Assembly: GCF_002860405.1 (NCBI RefSeq)
Contig: NZ_NMWV01000014.1
Location: 44,371-108,370 of the forward strand
Direction of reading: 5' to 3'
Source: Bifidobacterium imperatoris
Lineage (GTDB): Bacteria > Actinomycetota > Actinomycetes > Actinomycetales > Bifidobacteriaceae
DNA length: 64,000 nucleotides
Part shown: positions 34,687 through 42,693 of the stretch, one piece after another
How positions within the stretch are numbered: the stretch's first letter is position 1
Layout: every line of letters begins with the position of its first letter
Position numbers and translations under genes: made by a program
Notes under the pieces: generated by a model
Databases searched by the model: none
What the model was told of the DNA's origin: nothing
The model's input: only the letters and a program-made list of their open reading frames with translations

Positions 34687-34715
34687 TTGGCTCCCCTTCA
34701 ATCAAGGGGAGCCAA
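34687..34715. repeat. REP-like hairpin between purM and purD
   Basis: A 12-bp hairpin, TTGGCTCCCCTT (34687-34698) with AAGGGGAGCCAA (34704-34715). It is the hairpin half of the repeat found at 79 and 35795, without the second half. The stem has gained flanking TT/AA pairs, as has the copy at 55782. Confidence 0.7.
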
Positions 34716-34733
34716 GATACGAATTGCTGAGCG

Positions 34734-35771
34734 TTACTTAAGCGTGATCTGAGAACCGTCGGTGTCCTTGGTGATCTGGCCGATGACGTAGCCGGTTTCA
34801 CCGTTGGATTCGAGCAGCTTCAAGGTTTCGTCGGCGCGCTCTGCCGAAACGGCGAGTACCATGCCGATGCCCATGTTGAAGATGTTGTACATCTCCTTGT
34901 GATCGATTTCGCCGGCCTTCTCCAACACGTTGAAGATCGGCAGCACAGGCCAGGAGCCGAGGTTGATTTCGGCGGCGAGACCGTCCGGAATCATGCGCGG
35001 CACGTTCTCGATGAAGCCGCCACCGGTGATGTGGGCAACGCCCTTGACCACGCCGGCCTTGAACAGCGGGGAGAGCGCCTTGACGTAAATCTTGGTCGGG
35101 GTGAGCAGCACGTCGCCGAGCTTTTCGCCACCAAGTTCATCCAGTTCGGTGTCCACGGTGTAGCCGGCCTGCTCGAACAGGGCCTTACGCACCAGAGAGA
35201 AACCGTTGGAGTGCACGCCGGTGGAAGGCAGACCGATCAGCGTATCGCCTTCGGTGATGGTGGAGCCGTCCACGATGGCGGACTTTTCGGCTACACCCAC
35301 GGAGAAGCCGGCCAGATCGTATTCGTCTTCGTCGTACATGCCCGGCATTTCAGCGGTTTCGCCGCCGACCAGTGCGGAGCCGGCCTGAACACAGCCATCG
35401 GCCACGCCGGCTACGACCTGCTCAAGCAGGGCCGGGTCGTTCTTGCCGCAGGCGATGTAGTCGAGGAAGAACAGCGGTTCAGCACCCTGAGCGGCGATAT
35501 CGTTGACGCACATGGCCACGCAATCGATGCCGATGGTGTTGTGCTTGCCGACCATCTTGGCCACCATGAGCTTGGTGCCCACGCCGTCAGTGCCGGAAAT
35601 TAGCACCGGCTCTTTGTAACCCAGGGAAGCCAGATCGAACAGGCCTCCGAAGCCGCCGATGCCGCCCACCACACCGGGACGGTTGGTGCGAGCCACATGG
35701 GACTTGATGCGCTTGACGACTTCGTATCCGGCTTCGACGCTTACGCCGGCGTTCTCATATGCTTTTGGCAT
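34734..35771 (-). CDS. purM: Phosphoribosylformylglycinamidine cyclo-ligase (AIR synthetase)
   Basis: A 345-residue PurM that closes the imidazole ring, converting FGAM to AIR with ATP. The family motifs are present: the N-terminal [25 protein letters not shown], the nucleotide loop [31 protein letters not shown], and [18 protein letters not shown] [20 protein letters not shown] lies before the ATG. It is the middle gene of the purF-purM-purD run. REP-like hairpins occur in both flanking gaps. Confidence 0.97.
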   Translation of the reverse strand: MPKAYENAGVSVEAGYEVVKRIKSHVARTNRPGVVGGIGGFGGLFDLASLGYKEPVLISGTDGVGTKLMVAKMVGKHNTIGIDCVAMCVNDIAAQGAEPLFFLDYIACGKNDPALLEQVVAGVADGCVQAGSALVGGETAEMPGMYDEDEYDLAGFSVGVAEKSAIVDGSTITEGDTLIGLPSTGVHSNGFSLVRKALFEQAGYTVDTELDELGGEKLGDVLLTPTKIYVKALSPLFKAGVVKGVAHITGGGFIENVPRMIPDGLAAEINLGSWPVLPIFNVLEKAGEIDHKEMYNIFNMGIGMVLAVSAERADETLKLLESNGETGYVIGQITKDTDGSQITLK

Positions 35772-35794
35772 GAAAGGGCCTTTCTGATGCCCCT

Positions 35795-35841
35795 GGCTCC
35801 CCTTGTCAGGGGAGCTGGCTCGCGAAGCGAGACTGAGGGGT
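35795..35841. repeat. REP-like repeat between purF and purM
   Basis: A complete copy: hairpin GGCTCCCCT-tgtc-AGGGGAGCT (35795-35815), then a second hairpin CTCGC-GAA-GCGAG (35818-35830) and ACTGAGGGGT. It is the best-formed member in the window and shows the two-hairpin structure plainly. Confidence 0.78.
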
Positions 35842-35907
35842 GGTCGTTATTGATTGAAATTTGAATGGTGTGCTGTTGCTGAGGATAGATGAAGAAAGCT
35901 GTCCTGA

Positions 35908-37419
35908 TTATTCGTTTTCAGGCTGCACGGTGTTGTATTCGTTGCCAATGTACTTGCTCTTGTACAGAGCGAATTCAGGCAGGCGAACACGGTCTTCCGG
36001 AGTCAGCGACTTCAGGAAATCAGCCTCGTAATCATCAAGAGCGGTGGGGTAGTCGCCATTGAAGTAAGCCACGCACAGGCCTCCGTACGGGGCATCGGCG
36101 TTCAGGCCAATGGATTCCACCAAGCCGTCAAGCGAGAGGTATGCCAGGGAATCGGTGCCGATGTAGTCGCGGATTTCTTCCACGCTCATCTTGGCTGCGA
36201 TAAGTTCCTTGGTGGTAGAGATATCGATGCCATAGAAGCAAGGGTACTTGAGCGGCGGGGAGCTGATGCGCATATGCACTTCGGCGGCACCGGCTTCCTT
36301 CAACAGTTGCACGATACGCTTGGAGGTGGTGCCGCGCACGATGGAGTCATCGATAACGATGACGCGCTTGCCCTTGACCACACCGCGTACAGCGGAAAGC
36401 TTCATACGCACACCCTGCTCACGCAGCTCCTGTGTGGGCTGGATGAAGGTGCGGGCCACATATTGATTCTTAATCAGACCCATCTCGTTCGGGAGCCCCG
36501 CAGCTTCCGCATAACCGGATGCGGCGGAAAGGGAGGAGTTCGGCACGCCGATGACCATATCGGCTTCGACCGGGGATTCTGCGGCGAGGCGTGCTCCCAT
36601 GCGCTTACGAGCGGAGTGCACGTTGACGCCGTAGATGTTGGAATCGGGGCGTGCGAAGTAGATGTATTCCATCGAGCAGATGGCCAGCTGCGTGTTGTTG
36701 GTGTACTGCACGATCTTGTAGCCGTGATCGTTGACCACCACGATTTCGCCTGGGCGAATGTTGCGCACCAATTCGGCGCCGACCACGTCCAGTGCGCAGG
36801 TTTCGGAAGCGAGCACATAGGCGCCGTTCTTCATCTTGCCGAGGGAAAGCGGGCGGAAGCCGTTCGGATCGAGTGCGCCGATCATGGCGTCCTCGGTCAT
36901 CAGCAGGTAGGCGAAACCGCCGTGCACAGTGTTGAGCGCTTCCTTGAGCTTGTCCATGAAGGTACGCTGCATCGAACGGCGAATCAAGTGCATCAGCACT
37001 TCGGTATCGGAGTTCGAGTGGAAGATAGCACCTTCGTCTTCGAGCTTGCGGCGTAGAGACGGGCAGTTCGTCAGATTGCCGTTGTGGCACAGGGCCACAT
37101 CGCCATCATGGAAACGGAAGATGAACGGTTGGATGTTGTCCGTGGTGCCGGAACCGGCGGTGGCGTAACGCACATGACCAATGGCGCGATTGCCCTTCAG
37201 GCGTTCAATTTCACGCTCATCGCTGAACACCTGGGTAAGCAGGCCGAGTCCGCGATGGCCGGTGAGATGGCCGTTATCGTTGGAGACAATGCCGGCACCT
37301 TCCTGGCCGCGATGTTGCAGTGCGTGCAGGCCGAAATAGGTGAGTCGGGCGGCGTCGGGATGGCCCCATACGCCGAAGATGCCACATTCCTCATGAATGT
37401 CTTCGAGTTCAGCCGACAA
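35908..37419 (-). CDS. purF: Amidophosphoribosyltransferase
   Basis: A 503-residue first enzyme of purine synthesis that transfers glutamine nitrogen to PRPP. It has an N-terminal Ntn-hydrolase glutaminase domain and a C-terminal PRTase domain with the PRPP loop [16 protein letters not shown]. The start is a TTG at 37419, with AGGAG 7 nt upstream, giving [19 protein letters not shown]. Cleavage of an 11-residue propeptide would then expose catalytic Cys12, just as in Bacillus PurF. The longer frame to 37470 lacks this logic. The promoter region is shared with the divergent SOS polymerase gene. Confidence 0.96.
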   Translation of the reverse strand: MSAELEDIHEECGIFGVWGHPDAARLTYFGLHALQHRGQEGAGIVSNDNGHLTGHRGLGLLTQVFSDEREIERLKGNRAIGHVRYATAGSGTTDNIQPFIFRFHDGDVALCHNGNLTNCPSLRRKLEDEGAIFHSNSDTEVLMHLIRRSMQRTFMDKLKEALNTVHGGFAYLLMTEDAMIGALDPNGFRPLSLGKMKNGAYVLASETCALDVVGAELVRNIRPGEIVVVNDHGYKIVQYTNNTQLAICSMEYIYFARPDSNIYGVNVHSARKRMGARLAAESPVEADMVIGVPNSSLSAASGYAEAAGLPNEMGLIKNQYVARTFIQPTQELREQGVRMKLSAVRGVVKGKRVIVIDDSIVRGTTSKRIVQLLKEAGAAEVHMRISSPPLKYPCFYGIDISTTKELIAAKMSVEEIRDYIGTDSLAYLSLDGLVESIGLNADAPYGGLCVAYFNGDYPTALDDYEADFLKSLTPEDRVRLPEFALYKSKYIGNEYNTVQPENE

Positions 37420-37534
37420 GCCAAAGCTCCTTTTCAAGCAGGGGGATTCACTACCTGTTAACCCTACCAATCGGCGGCTACATCACCGTGTTTTCTTGCA
37501 CGTTGCCTTGTAGAGACACTTATGGCAAGAACAT

Positions 37535-37548
37535 CGAACAAATGTTCG
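37535..37548. promoter_or_regulatory. LexA (SOS) box
   Basis: CGAACAAATGTTCG is a perfect palindrome around four central bases and matches the Gram-positive/actinobacterial LexA consensus CGAACnnnnGTTCG. A TATGAT -10 box lies 11 nt downstream and the polymerase ATG 48 nt further, so LexA would sit over the promoter. The divergent purF promoter shares the same 176 nt. Confidence 0.85.
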
Positions 37549-37595
37549 ACTACCTTGCTATGATAGGACCACTGCTGGCGGAAGGAGGTGCAGAG

Positions 37596-39224
37596 ATGAA
37601 TGATCAGCGTGGCCACGTGTATTTGGCCATTGATTTGAAATCCTTTTATGCCTCCGTGGAATGTGTGGCGCGCGGGCTTGACCCACTGACCACGCATCTG
37701 GTGGTGGCGGACGAAACGCGCACGGATAAGACCATTTGTCTAGCGGTCTCTCCTTCGCTGAAGGCATATGGCATTCCGGGGCGCCCACGTCTCTTTGAGG
37801 CCAAGCAGCGATTGGCCCAAATCAATATGGAACGGGCGATTCATGCTCCCGGCGGGCGGTTTGTGGGGGCGTCCTATCGCGCTCGCGAACTGGCCTTGAA
37901 CCCAAGTCTCAAGGCCACTATGGTGATTGCGCCGCCGCGTATGGCGCATTATTTGGAAGTAAGCGGCCGAATTTACGGCATCTATCTGAAGTATGCCGCG
38001 CCTGAAGATATTCATGTCTATTCAATTGACGAGGTGTTCATTGATGCCACGCCATATTTGAAGACATTGGGCATGACGCCACATGAGATGGCCATGACCA
38101 TAGTGAGGGACATTCTTGCCGAAACCGGCATCACGGCCACTGCTGGTATCGGCACCAATATGTATCTGGCCAAAGTGGCGATGGATATCGTGGCCAAACA
38201 TATGCCCGCCGATAAAGATGGTGTGCGTGTTGCCGAATTGGATGAAATGTCATACCGGCGATTGCTGTGGGGGCATCGGCCGTTGAAGGATTTCTGGCGA
38301 GTGGGGCACGGTTATGCGCGCAAGCTCGAGAAAATCGGTCTGCTCACTATGGGGGATATCGCTCGATGCTCGTTGGGACGTGCTTCGGACTATTACAACG
38401 AAGACCTGCTCTACCGCATGTTCGGCGTGAACGCGGAACTGCTGATTGATCACGCGTGGGGTTGGGAGTCATGCACGATGGCGGATATCAAGGCCTATGA
38501 GCCGGAAGCGCACAGTACCAGTATCGGTCAGGTGCTTACCGGGCCTGCGGTCTGGCATACAGCCCGGCTGATTACCAAGGAGATGGCGGATGCGCTCGCG
38601 CTTGACTTGGTGGATAAAGGTGTGAAAACCAATCGCCTCACACTGGTTGTGGGATATGACATTGGCAGTCTTGACGCTGATAAGCTCGACGATTGCGAGG
38701 ATCGTGACATGCGCATTTTGGCGAAGCGGGCTGCAAAGGAATATCACGGGCCGGTGGCCTATGACCATTACGGGCGCAAAGTGCCTAAGCCCGCGGTGGG
38801 CTCTATCGGATTAGGCGATTACACGGCATCCACCGAACGTATTCGAAAAGCAATGGCATTGCTGTTCGAGCGTATTGCGGATCCGCTGTTATTGGTACGG
38901 CGTTTGACGGTGGTTGCGGATGACATAGCCACGCCGGCAGAACTTGCGGCGGACAAACGGTATGAGCAGCTCGATTTGTTTGAGCAGGCGAAGTCGAATA
39001 TTGAGGGCAGTGCAGGGTCAGTGGTGTGTTCAGAAGAAGATGCCTCAATGTCGATACGTCTGAGTGATGAGCACGGTCGAGCTGAGAGCGATGAAACCAT
39101 TGAACGCACGCTGCTTACAATCAAGCAGCGTTTTGGCAAAAACTCCGTCGTCAAGGCCATGAACATGGAAGAAGGCGCTACGGGCATGGAGCGTAACGGA
39201 CAGATTGGAGGTCATCGCGCATGA
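37596..39224 (+). CDS. Y-family (UvrX/DinB-type) translesion DNA polymerase
   Basis: A 542-residue error-prone polymerase. Catalytic acidic residues lie in AIDLKSFYASVE and YSIDEVFIDATPY, followed by HhH/thumb and little-finger regions. QLDLF at 458-462 is a sliding-clamp-binding motif. It belongs to the UvrX/ImpB-like branch often found with a YolD-like gene, not the housekeeping DinB. ATG 37596 follows AAGGAGG. The LexA box upstream predicts induction by DNA damage. The stop overlaps the next start as ATGA, so the two are translationally coupled. Confidence 0.92.
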   Translation: MNDQRGHVYLAIDLKSFYASVECVARGLDPLTTHLVVADETRTDKTICLAVSPSLKAYGIPGRPRLFEAKQRLAQINMERAIHAPGGRFVGASYRARELALNPSLKATMVIAPPRMAHYLEVSGRIYGIYLKYAAPEDIHVYSIDEVFIDATPYLKTLGMTPHEMAMTIVRDILAETGITATAGIGTNMYLAKVAMDIVAKHMPADKDGVRVAELDEMSYRRLLWGHRPLKDFWRVGHGYARKLEKIGLLTMGDIARCSLGRASDYYNEDLLYRMFGVNAELLIDHAWGWESCTMADIKAYEPEAHSTSIGQVLTGPAVWHTARLITKEMADALALDLVDKGVKTNRLTLVVGYDIGSLDADKLDDCEDRDMRILAKRAAKEYHGPVAYDHYGRKVPKPAVGSIGLGDYTASTERIRKAMALLFERIADPLLLVRRLTVVADDIATPAELAADKRYEQLDLFEQAKSNIEGSAGSVVCSEEDASMSIRLSDEHGRAESDETIERTLLTIKQRFGKNSVVKAMNMEEGATGMERNGQIGGHRA

Positions 39225-39439
39225 CATTACGAGAAACCCATGCGTATGACGACATCATCGGTCTGCCTCATCATGTGTCGCGCAAGCATCCGCAGATGCC
39301 GAGAAGCAAACGTGCTGCACAGTTCATGCCGTTCGCGGCGCTGACCGGATATGAGCAGGTACTCGATCGGACAGCCAAAAACGTCGCAACCGCCATTGCC
39401 AAGGCTGAGGCGCAAGGCGATAACGATTTCGGCGCATAG
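39221..39439 (+). CDS. YolD-like small partner of the Y-family polymerase
   Basis: A 72-residue protein with YDDIIGLPHHVSRKHPQMPRSKRAAQFMPFAALTGYEQVL, the conserved core of short YolD-like proteins encoded behind UvrX-type polymerases in Firmicutes and Actinobacteria. Its function is unknown; a UmuD-like accessory role has been proposed for the family. It overlaps the polymerase gene by 4 nt, sharing its SOS control. Confidence 0.8.
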   Translation: MTLRETHAYDDIIGLPHHVSRKHPQMPRSKRAAQFMPFAALTGYEQVLDRTAKNVATAIAKAEAQGDNDFGA

Positions 39440-39486
39440 GTTGCTGCATGTGGGGCATGCTATGCGTGATTGCAATGAGGCGGATC

Positions 39487-40137
39487 TTATCCCTCATGTG
39501 CTCGTGGGGTCGGGTATGTTTCTCGCACCAGCTGCGAGAATGATTCGCTGGCGAGGCCGAGGAAGGCTCCGGTGATGAGCTCGACGGTAAAACCGGTAGG
39601 TAGCTCGCTGTCGTCGGCCAATGTAGCCATCAGTGTGCCGAATTTGTCGGGTTCGTTGTTCCATATTGTCGACATTTCATGCAGCGTCATGAGTTTGGCG
39701 AGTAGTTCCTTAAGCCGCGGTGAGGAAAGGAACTTGTTGAGTGTATCCGTGCGGTAATGCTTCATGACGGCATCGTTAGCATCTTGGAAAATCCACTGGC
39801 GCACAGCTTCGATTGAAGCACTGTCTAAACCGGTGTAAGCGCATGCTTGACTCATGTCAAAGGTACGCTCATCGGTCTCACCGGTCAGGTAGCCGACGTC
39901 CACGTCAAAGAAATCGGCAATCATCGCCATTGTTTCGTATTTGGGGAAGCCGATTTCTCCCGAAGCCGTGCGATTGCCGGTGTTTAGCCAGCGGCTGACA
40001 TCTTTCTGGTGGTATCTGGTCAAGTACTGCTTATTGAGTTGACTAACAAAAGACAACTGCGTCAACCCGCGTTCCTCCATGCATTGCTTGAGTCGTTCTC
40101 GCCAGATTGTTGCGTTCTGCCGATTTATATCATTCAT
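39487..40137 (-). CDS. XRE-family HTH regulator with C-terminal sensing domain
   Basis: A 216-residue protein. The N-terminal HTH (about 10-75) contains ERGLTQLSFVSQLNKQYLTRYHQKDVSRWLNTGNRT. The C-terminal part (90-216) is helical and not assigned to a known family. The ATG at 40137 is chosen because GAAGG precedes it and it begins the HTH; the longer frame upstream is non-coding. It is divergent from the PASTA/SPFH gene group. A 21-bp perfect palindrome 40-60 nt upstream is the likely autoregulatory operator. AT-rich codon use differs from the flanking dnaE and pur genes, suggesting acquisition. Confidence 0.8.
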   Translation of the reverse strand: MNDINRQNATIWRERLKQCMEERGLTQLSFVSQLNKQYLTRYHQKDVSRWLNTGNRTASGEIGFPKYETMAMIADFFDVDVGYLTGETDERTFDMSQACAYTGLDSASIEAVRQWIFQDANDAVMKHYRTDTLNKFLSSPRLKELLAKLMTLHEMSTIWNNEPDKFGTLMATLADDSELPTGFTVELITGAFLGLASESFSQLVRETYPTPRAHEG

Positions 40138-40176
40138 GGTATATAAAAGCCTTCTTTTAGCAGAGTATTTATAACA

Positions 40177-40197
40177 TATTATGTCATTGACATAATA
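40177..40197. promoter_or_regulatory. Perfect 21-bp palindrome, probable XRE operator
   Basis: The half site TATTATGTCA, a central T, then TGACATAATA. It lies 40 nt upstream of the XRE start, within AT-rich DNA suited to a promoter. Symmetry and position suggest self-repression and possibly control of the divergent operon. The rest of 40138-40440 shows no gene. Confidence 0.7.
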
Positions 40198-40415
40198 ACT
40201 TGCCGCCTTCACGATGGAACACAGAAGTGCAGAGTAGGGGTTCTTAACAAACTCAGTACGTGACTGAGGCGCTATTGTCCCTCCTCTCATAGCGTCAGGA
40301 GGGTGCAAGTTGAATTCACGGTGGGCGCATAGCATGGGCGAGCTCAATGGTGGCTCGCCGCTTGTGCGTACGCCTGATTCTGTTCGCAATGCCTGGCACC
40401 TATTAGGTATTTCCT

Positions 40416-40452
40416 TGCCTGTGTCATTCGGAGGGGACGAATGACACAGGCA
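40416..40452 (+). promoter_or_regulatory. 15-bp hairpin with the ribosome site in its loop
   Basis: TGCCTGTGTCATTCG (40416-40430) pairs perfectly with CGAATGACACAGGCA (40438-40452). The 7-nt loop is GAGGGGA, the Shine-Dalgarno sequence, and the start codon ATG (40441-40443) is inside the right arm. As RNA this would hide the start codon; as DNA it would be a 37-bp dyad operator. Either reading implies control of the island's first ORF. Confidence 0.7.
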
Positions 40453-40626
40453 TTCACGCAACTGGCAACCGCCATCCTCCACGGTATGCGTGCGGTCGAT
40501 GATGCCGCACGTGATATATCCGAAAAGCAATCGGACGAAACCTCCGATACGGGCAAAGGCGTAGATGCCAATTCCGCTGGTACCGGTTTGCAACCACTGA
40601 AAGGAACCAATCATGACCATGTCTGA
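40441..40626 (+). CDS. Small ORF heading the PASTA/SPFH group
   Basis: A 61-residue predicted polypeptide (MTQAFTQLATAILHGMRAVDDAARDIS...) with no recognised family. It has a very good GGAGGGG site four nt before the ATG and overlaps the next gene by 14 nt, both suggesting genuine translation. The N-terminal 28 residues could form an amphipathic helix; the rest is hydrophilic and probably disordered. It could be a leader peptide controlling the downstream gene. A chance ORF remains possible. Confidence 0.5.
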   Translation: MTQAFTQLATAILHGMRAVDDAARDISEKQSDETSDTGKGVDANSAGTGLQPLKGTNHDHV

Positions 40627-41983
40627 TACGCAGAATGGGGCAGCGCCGACAGTTCCTAATGGACGGGTGCTGATGACATTCAGCTTCGAAAATGATGGTC
40701 AGCATGTGTATGACGCAATGCGTAATATGCTGTCTTTTAGTGCCGAATTCATGATGAAATCTTGCGATGATGCGTCTCGGTCTATAACTTGTGCGGCGTA
40801 TGACGGCGGCTGTGACCTTACTGCAGTAGTTTCCAATGAGGGAAATAGGTCTACAGTGACTTTGTATGCAGCCGATCCTGACGATGGCTTGGTGCACAAG
40901 CATGCAGAGCGATTCCACAACGATTTGATGGCGCAATTACAGGTCAACTCACCAACATGGGCCGGCCCAACGCCGCAGCGGTTCGCATCTGCGTCTGTGC
41001 CAGTGCAGACGGCACAAGGACGCTCCGGCAAAATGAATGGCACAACAGGAGCGCGGAGCAAGCCGGGATTTGGAACGATGATTGTGGCTTGGTTTGCTGG
41101 CTTGGACCGTAAAGGGCGGACTACGTTGGCTTGGATAGCCGCTGGCGTGCTGTTTGTGCTGATTCTCATAGGCGTTGTTAGTTGCGGCATTGCCAGTGAA
41201 CATGCACCGTTGCCGGAAGGCATGTCTCGAATGCCCGAATCTGCCGCCACGTTCGAAGGGCAGAATTATGAGGATGTCGTCACACAGCTGAAGAATGCCG
41301 GATTCACCAATATTGAAACCAAAGCTCAGGAAGATCTCATTACCGGATGGATGACCAAGGAGGGCGAAGTAGACAAGGTCTCAGTCGCCGGGGAAACCGA
41401 TTTCTCCGCTTCGGAACAATTCAAGTCCGATGTGAAAATCGTCGTGACCTACCATGCCTTCCCTTCAGACAGTAGTTCCGGTGACAATACATCGTCGGAT
41501 ACTTCCAGCGGCAGCGAAGAATCATCGCCTTCAACTGGCACTGACACCACTCAAACTGAGAACCCATCGGAAACCGATACACAATCCAGCGAATCTGCGG
41601 AGAGTGCTGGCATGACCGAACAGAACAATCCTGAATTTGCGGCTCTGCTTGCCGGTCCTGATATGGGTTCATCGGTAAGCGCATTCGCTACGAAATACGC
41701 AAATCACGTAATCGAATATGACGGTTACGTAGCTAGTGTGGCGCCACATGGTAATTACAAAACTCGTTTCGATTACTTGATTCTTGCTGGAGATGACGAT
41801 GCCAGTGCGCATGGTCCGAATTTCCAGTTTGCTGACGTGAATTATTCGGATTTGCATCTCAGTGCAAACGCTCCCGATACTTTCGGTTTGGGATTGAAAG
41901 TGCACGTCAAAGCGAAAGTGAAGTCATACGATTCCTCCACCGGCCTGTTCCAATTGGAATCGGTGGCCATTTCCATGCGTTAG
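40613..41983 (+). CDS. Membrane protein with PASTA domain and DUF4839-like C-terminus
   Basis: A 456-residue protein. An N-terminal cytoplasmic region (1-165) of no known family is followed by a transmembrane helix (about 170-192). Then come one PASTA-type domain (about 208-282; FEGQNYEDVVTQLKNAGFTNIE), a Ser/Thr-rich linker (285-335) and a C-terminal domain (338-456) resembling DUF4839. PASTA domains often bind wall fragments, so a surface sensor or tether is plausible. AAAGGA precedes the ATG; a second ATG at 40619 is an alternative. It is followed by the PH-like/zinc-ribbon and SPFH genes with short gaps, implying one operon. Confidence 0.75.
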   Translation: MTMSDTQNGAAPTVPNGRVLMTFSFENDGQHVYDAMRNMLSFSAEFMMKSCDDASRSITCAAYDGGCDLTAVVSNEGNRSTVTLYAADPDDGLVHKHAERFHNDLMAQLQVNSPTWAGPTPQRFASASVPVQTAQGRSGKMNGTTGARSKPGFGTMIVAWFAGLDRKGRTTLAWIAAGVLFVLILIGVVSCGIASEHAPLPEGMSRMPESAATFEGQNYEDVVTQLKNAGFTNIETKAQEDLITGWMTKEGEVDKVSVAGETDFSASEQFKSDVKIVVTYHAFPSDSSSGDNTSSDTSSGSEESSPSTGTDTTQTENPSETDTQSSESAESAGMTEQNNPEFAALLAGPDMGSSVSAFATKYANHVIEYDGYVASVAPHGNYKTRFDYLILAGDDDASAHGPNFQFADVNYSDLHLSANAPDTFGLGLKVHVKAKVKSYDSSTGLFQLESVAISMR

Positions 41984-42039
41984 TTGCCACACGACGATTC
42001 AAGAATTTGCTTGGTAATGAGGGGCAAAAAGGAGCGGAA

Positions 42040-42663
42040 GTGAAGAATTTCCATTTATATTCCGATGAAGCTGTGTTGTTGCAGACCAATAGCGCGAGGT
42101 GCACAAGCTTGGAGTCAGGTTCCACTGATGAACTGATTCTGACTAACCGGCGCATTATTCATCGGTGGAGCATCCCAAAGCTATTCTCCAAAAACATTGA
42201 ACACGTTGATGAATACCCACTGGACCGCATCAAAATCGTTGATGGCAAGGTTCAGGCACAATATTGGCGTAACGCCGCAAGCGAAAATGATCAGGAACTG
42301 CGACTGTTCCTACGCGATCAGGAATTGTTCTTTATTTTTTGGTCGGATAAGCCAAGAGACGCTCGCAATGAGATTTTTCAATGGATGGATGCCATTAGTA
42401 TGCAGTTGACAGGCGTTCCAGCGGACAAGCCTGCGGATTCAAGCACTGCCAAAGCCATTCCTGGCGTTGCCTGGCTGACCGACACCATCAAAGGCACAGT
42501 AGATACGGTGCGTGAAACCTGGACTGGGCAGAGCGTCAAGCAGCCAGTACCTGTTGTGCGCAAACCTATCAATAAGCAGTGCAAGGGATGCCACGCTCCG
42601 CTGTCTGGAATCCCAGGTCAGCTTGTGGTGTGCAAATACTGCGATACCAAACAGACGTTGTAA
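42040..42663 (+). CDS. PH/GRAM-like protein with C-terminal zinc ribbon
   Basis: A 207-residue cytoplasmic protein. The N-terminal part (about 1-115) looks like a bacterial PH/GRAM-type fold (ELILTNRRIIHRW, YPLDRIKIVDGKVQAQYW and ELFFIFWSDKPRDARNEIFQWMDAI follow the usual strand-helix order). A flexible linker and a short zinc ribbon with CKGC and CKYC (last 25 residues) follow. GTG 42040 is chosen because AAGGAG lies 5 nt upstream; the TTG at 42007 has none. It lies between the PASTA and SPFH genes. Zinc-ribbon plus membrane-associated folds fit an adaptor role. Confidence 0.68.
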   Translation: MKNFHLYSDEAVLLQTNSARCTSLESGSTDELILTNRRIIHRWSIPKLFSKNIEHVDEYPLDRIKIVDGKVQAQYWRNAASENDQELRLFLRDQELFFIFWSDKPRDARNEIFQWMDAISMQLTGVPADKPADSSTAKAIPGVAWLTDTIKGTVDTVRETWTGQSVKQPVPVVRKPINKQCKGCHAPLSGIPGQLVVCKYCDTKQTL

Positions 42664-42693
42664 ATACATAATTTTCTCAATCAAGGAAACATC

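Noticed and set aside
37420..37470. Longer purF beginning at TTG 37470
   Set aside because: It would place 28 residues before the catalytic Cys; the TTG at 37419 has AGGAG at 7 nt and gives the usual 11-residue propeptide.
40138..40620. Upstream extension of the XRE frame (to 377 residues)
   Set aside because: The extension crosses the palindromic operator and the divergent operon's leader and shows no protein-like composition.
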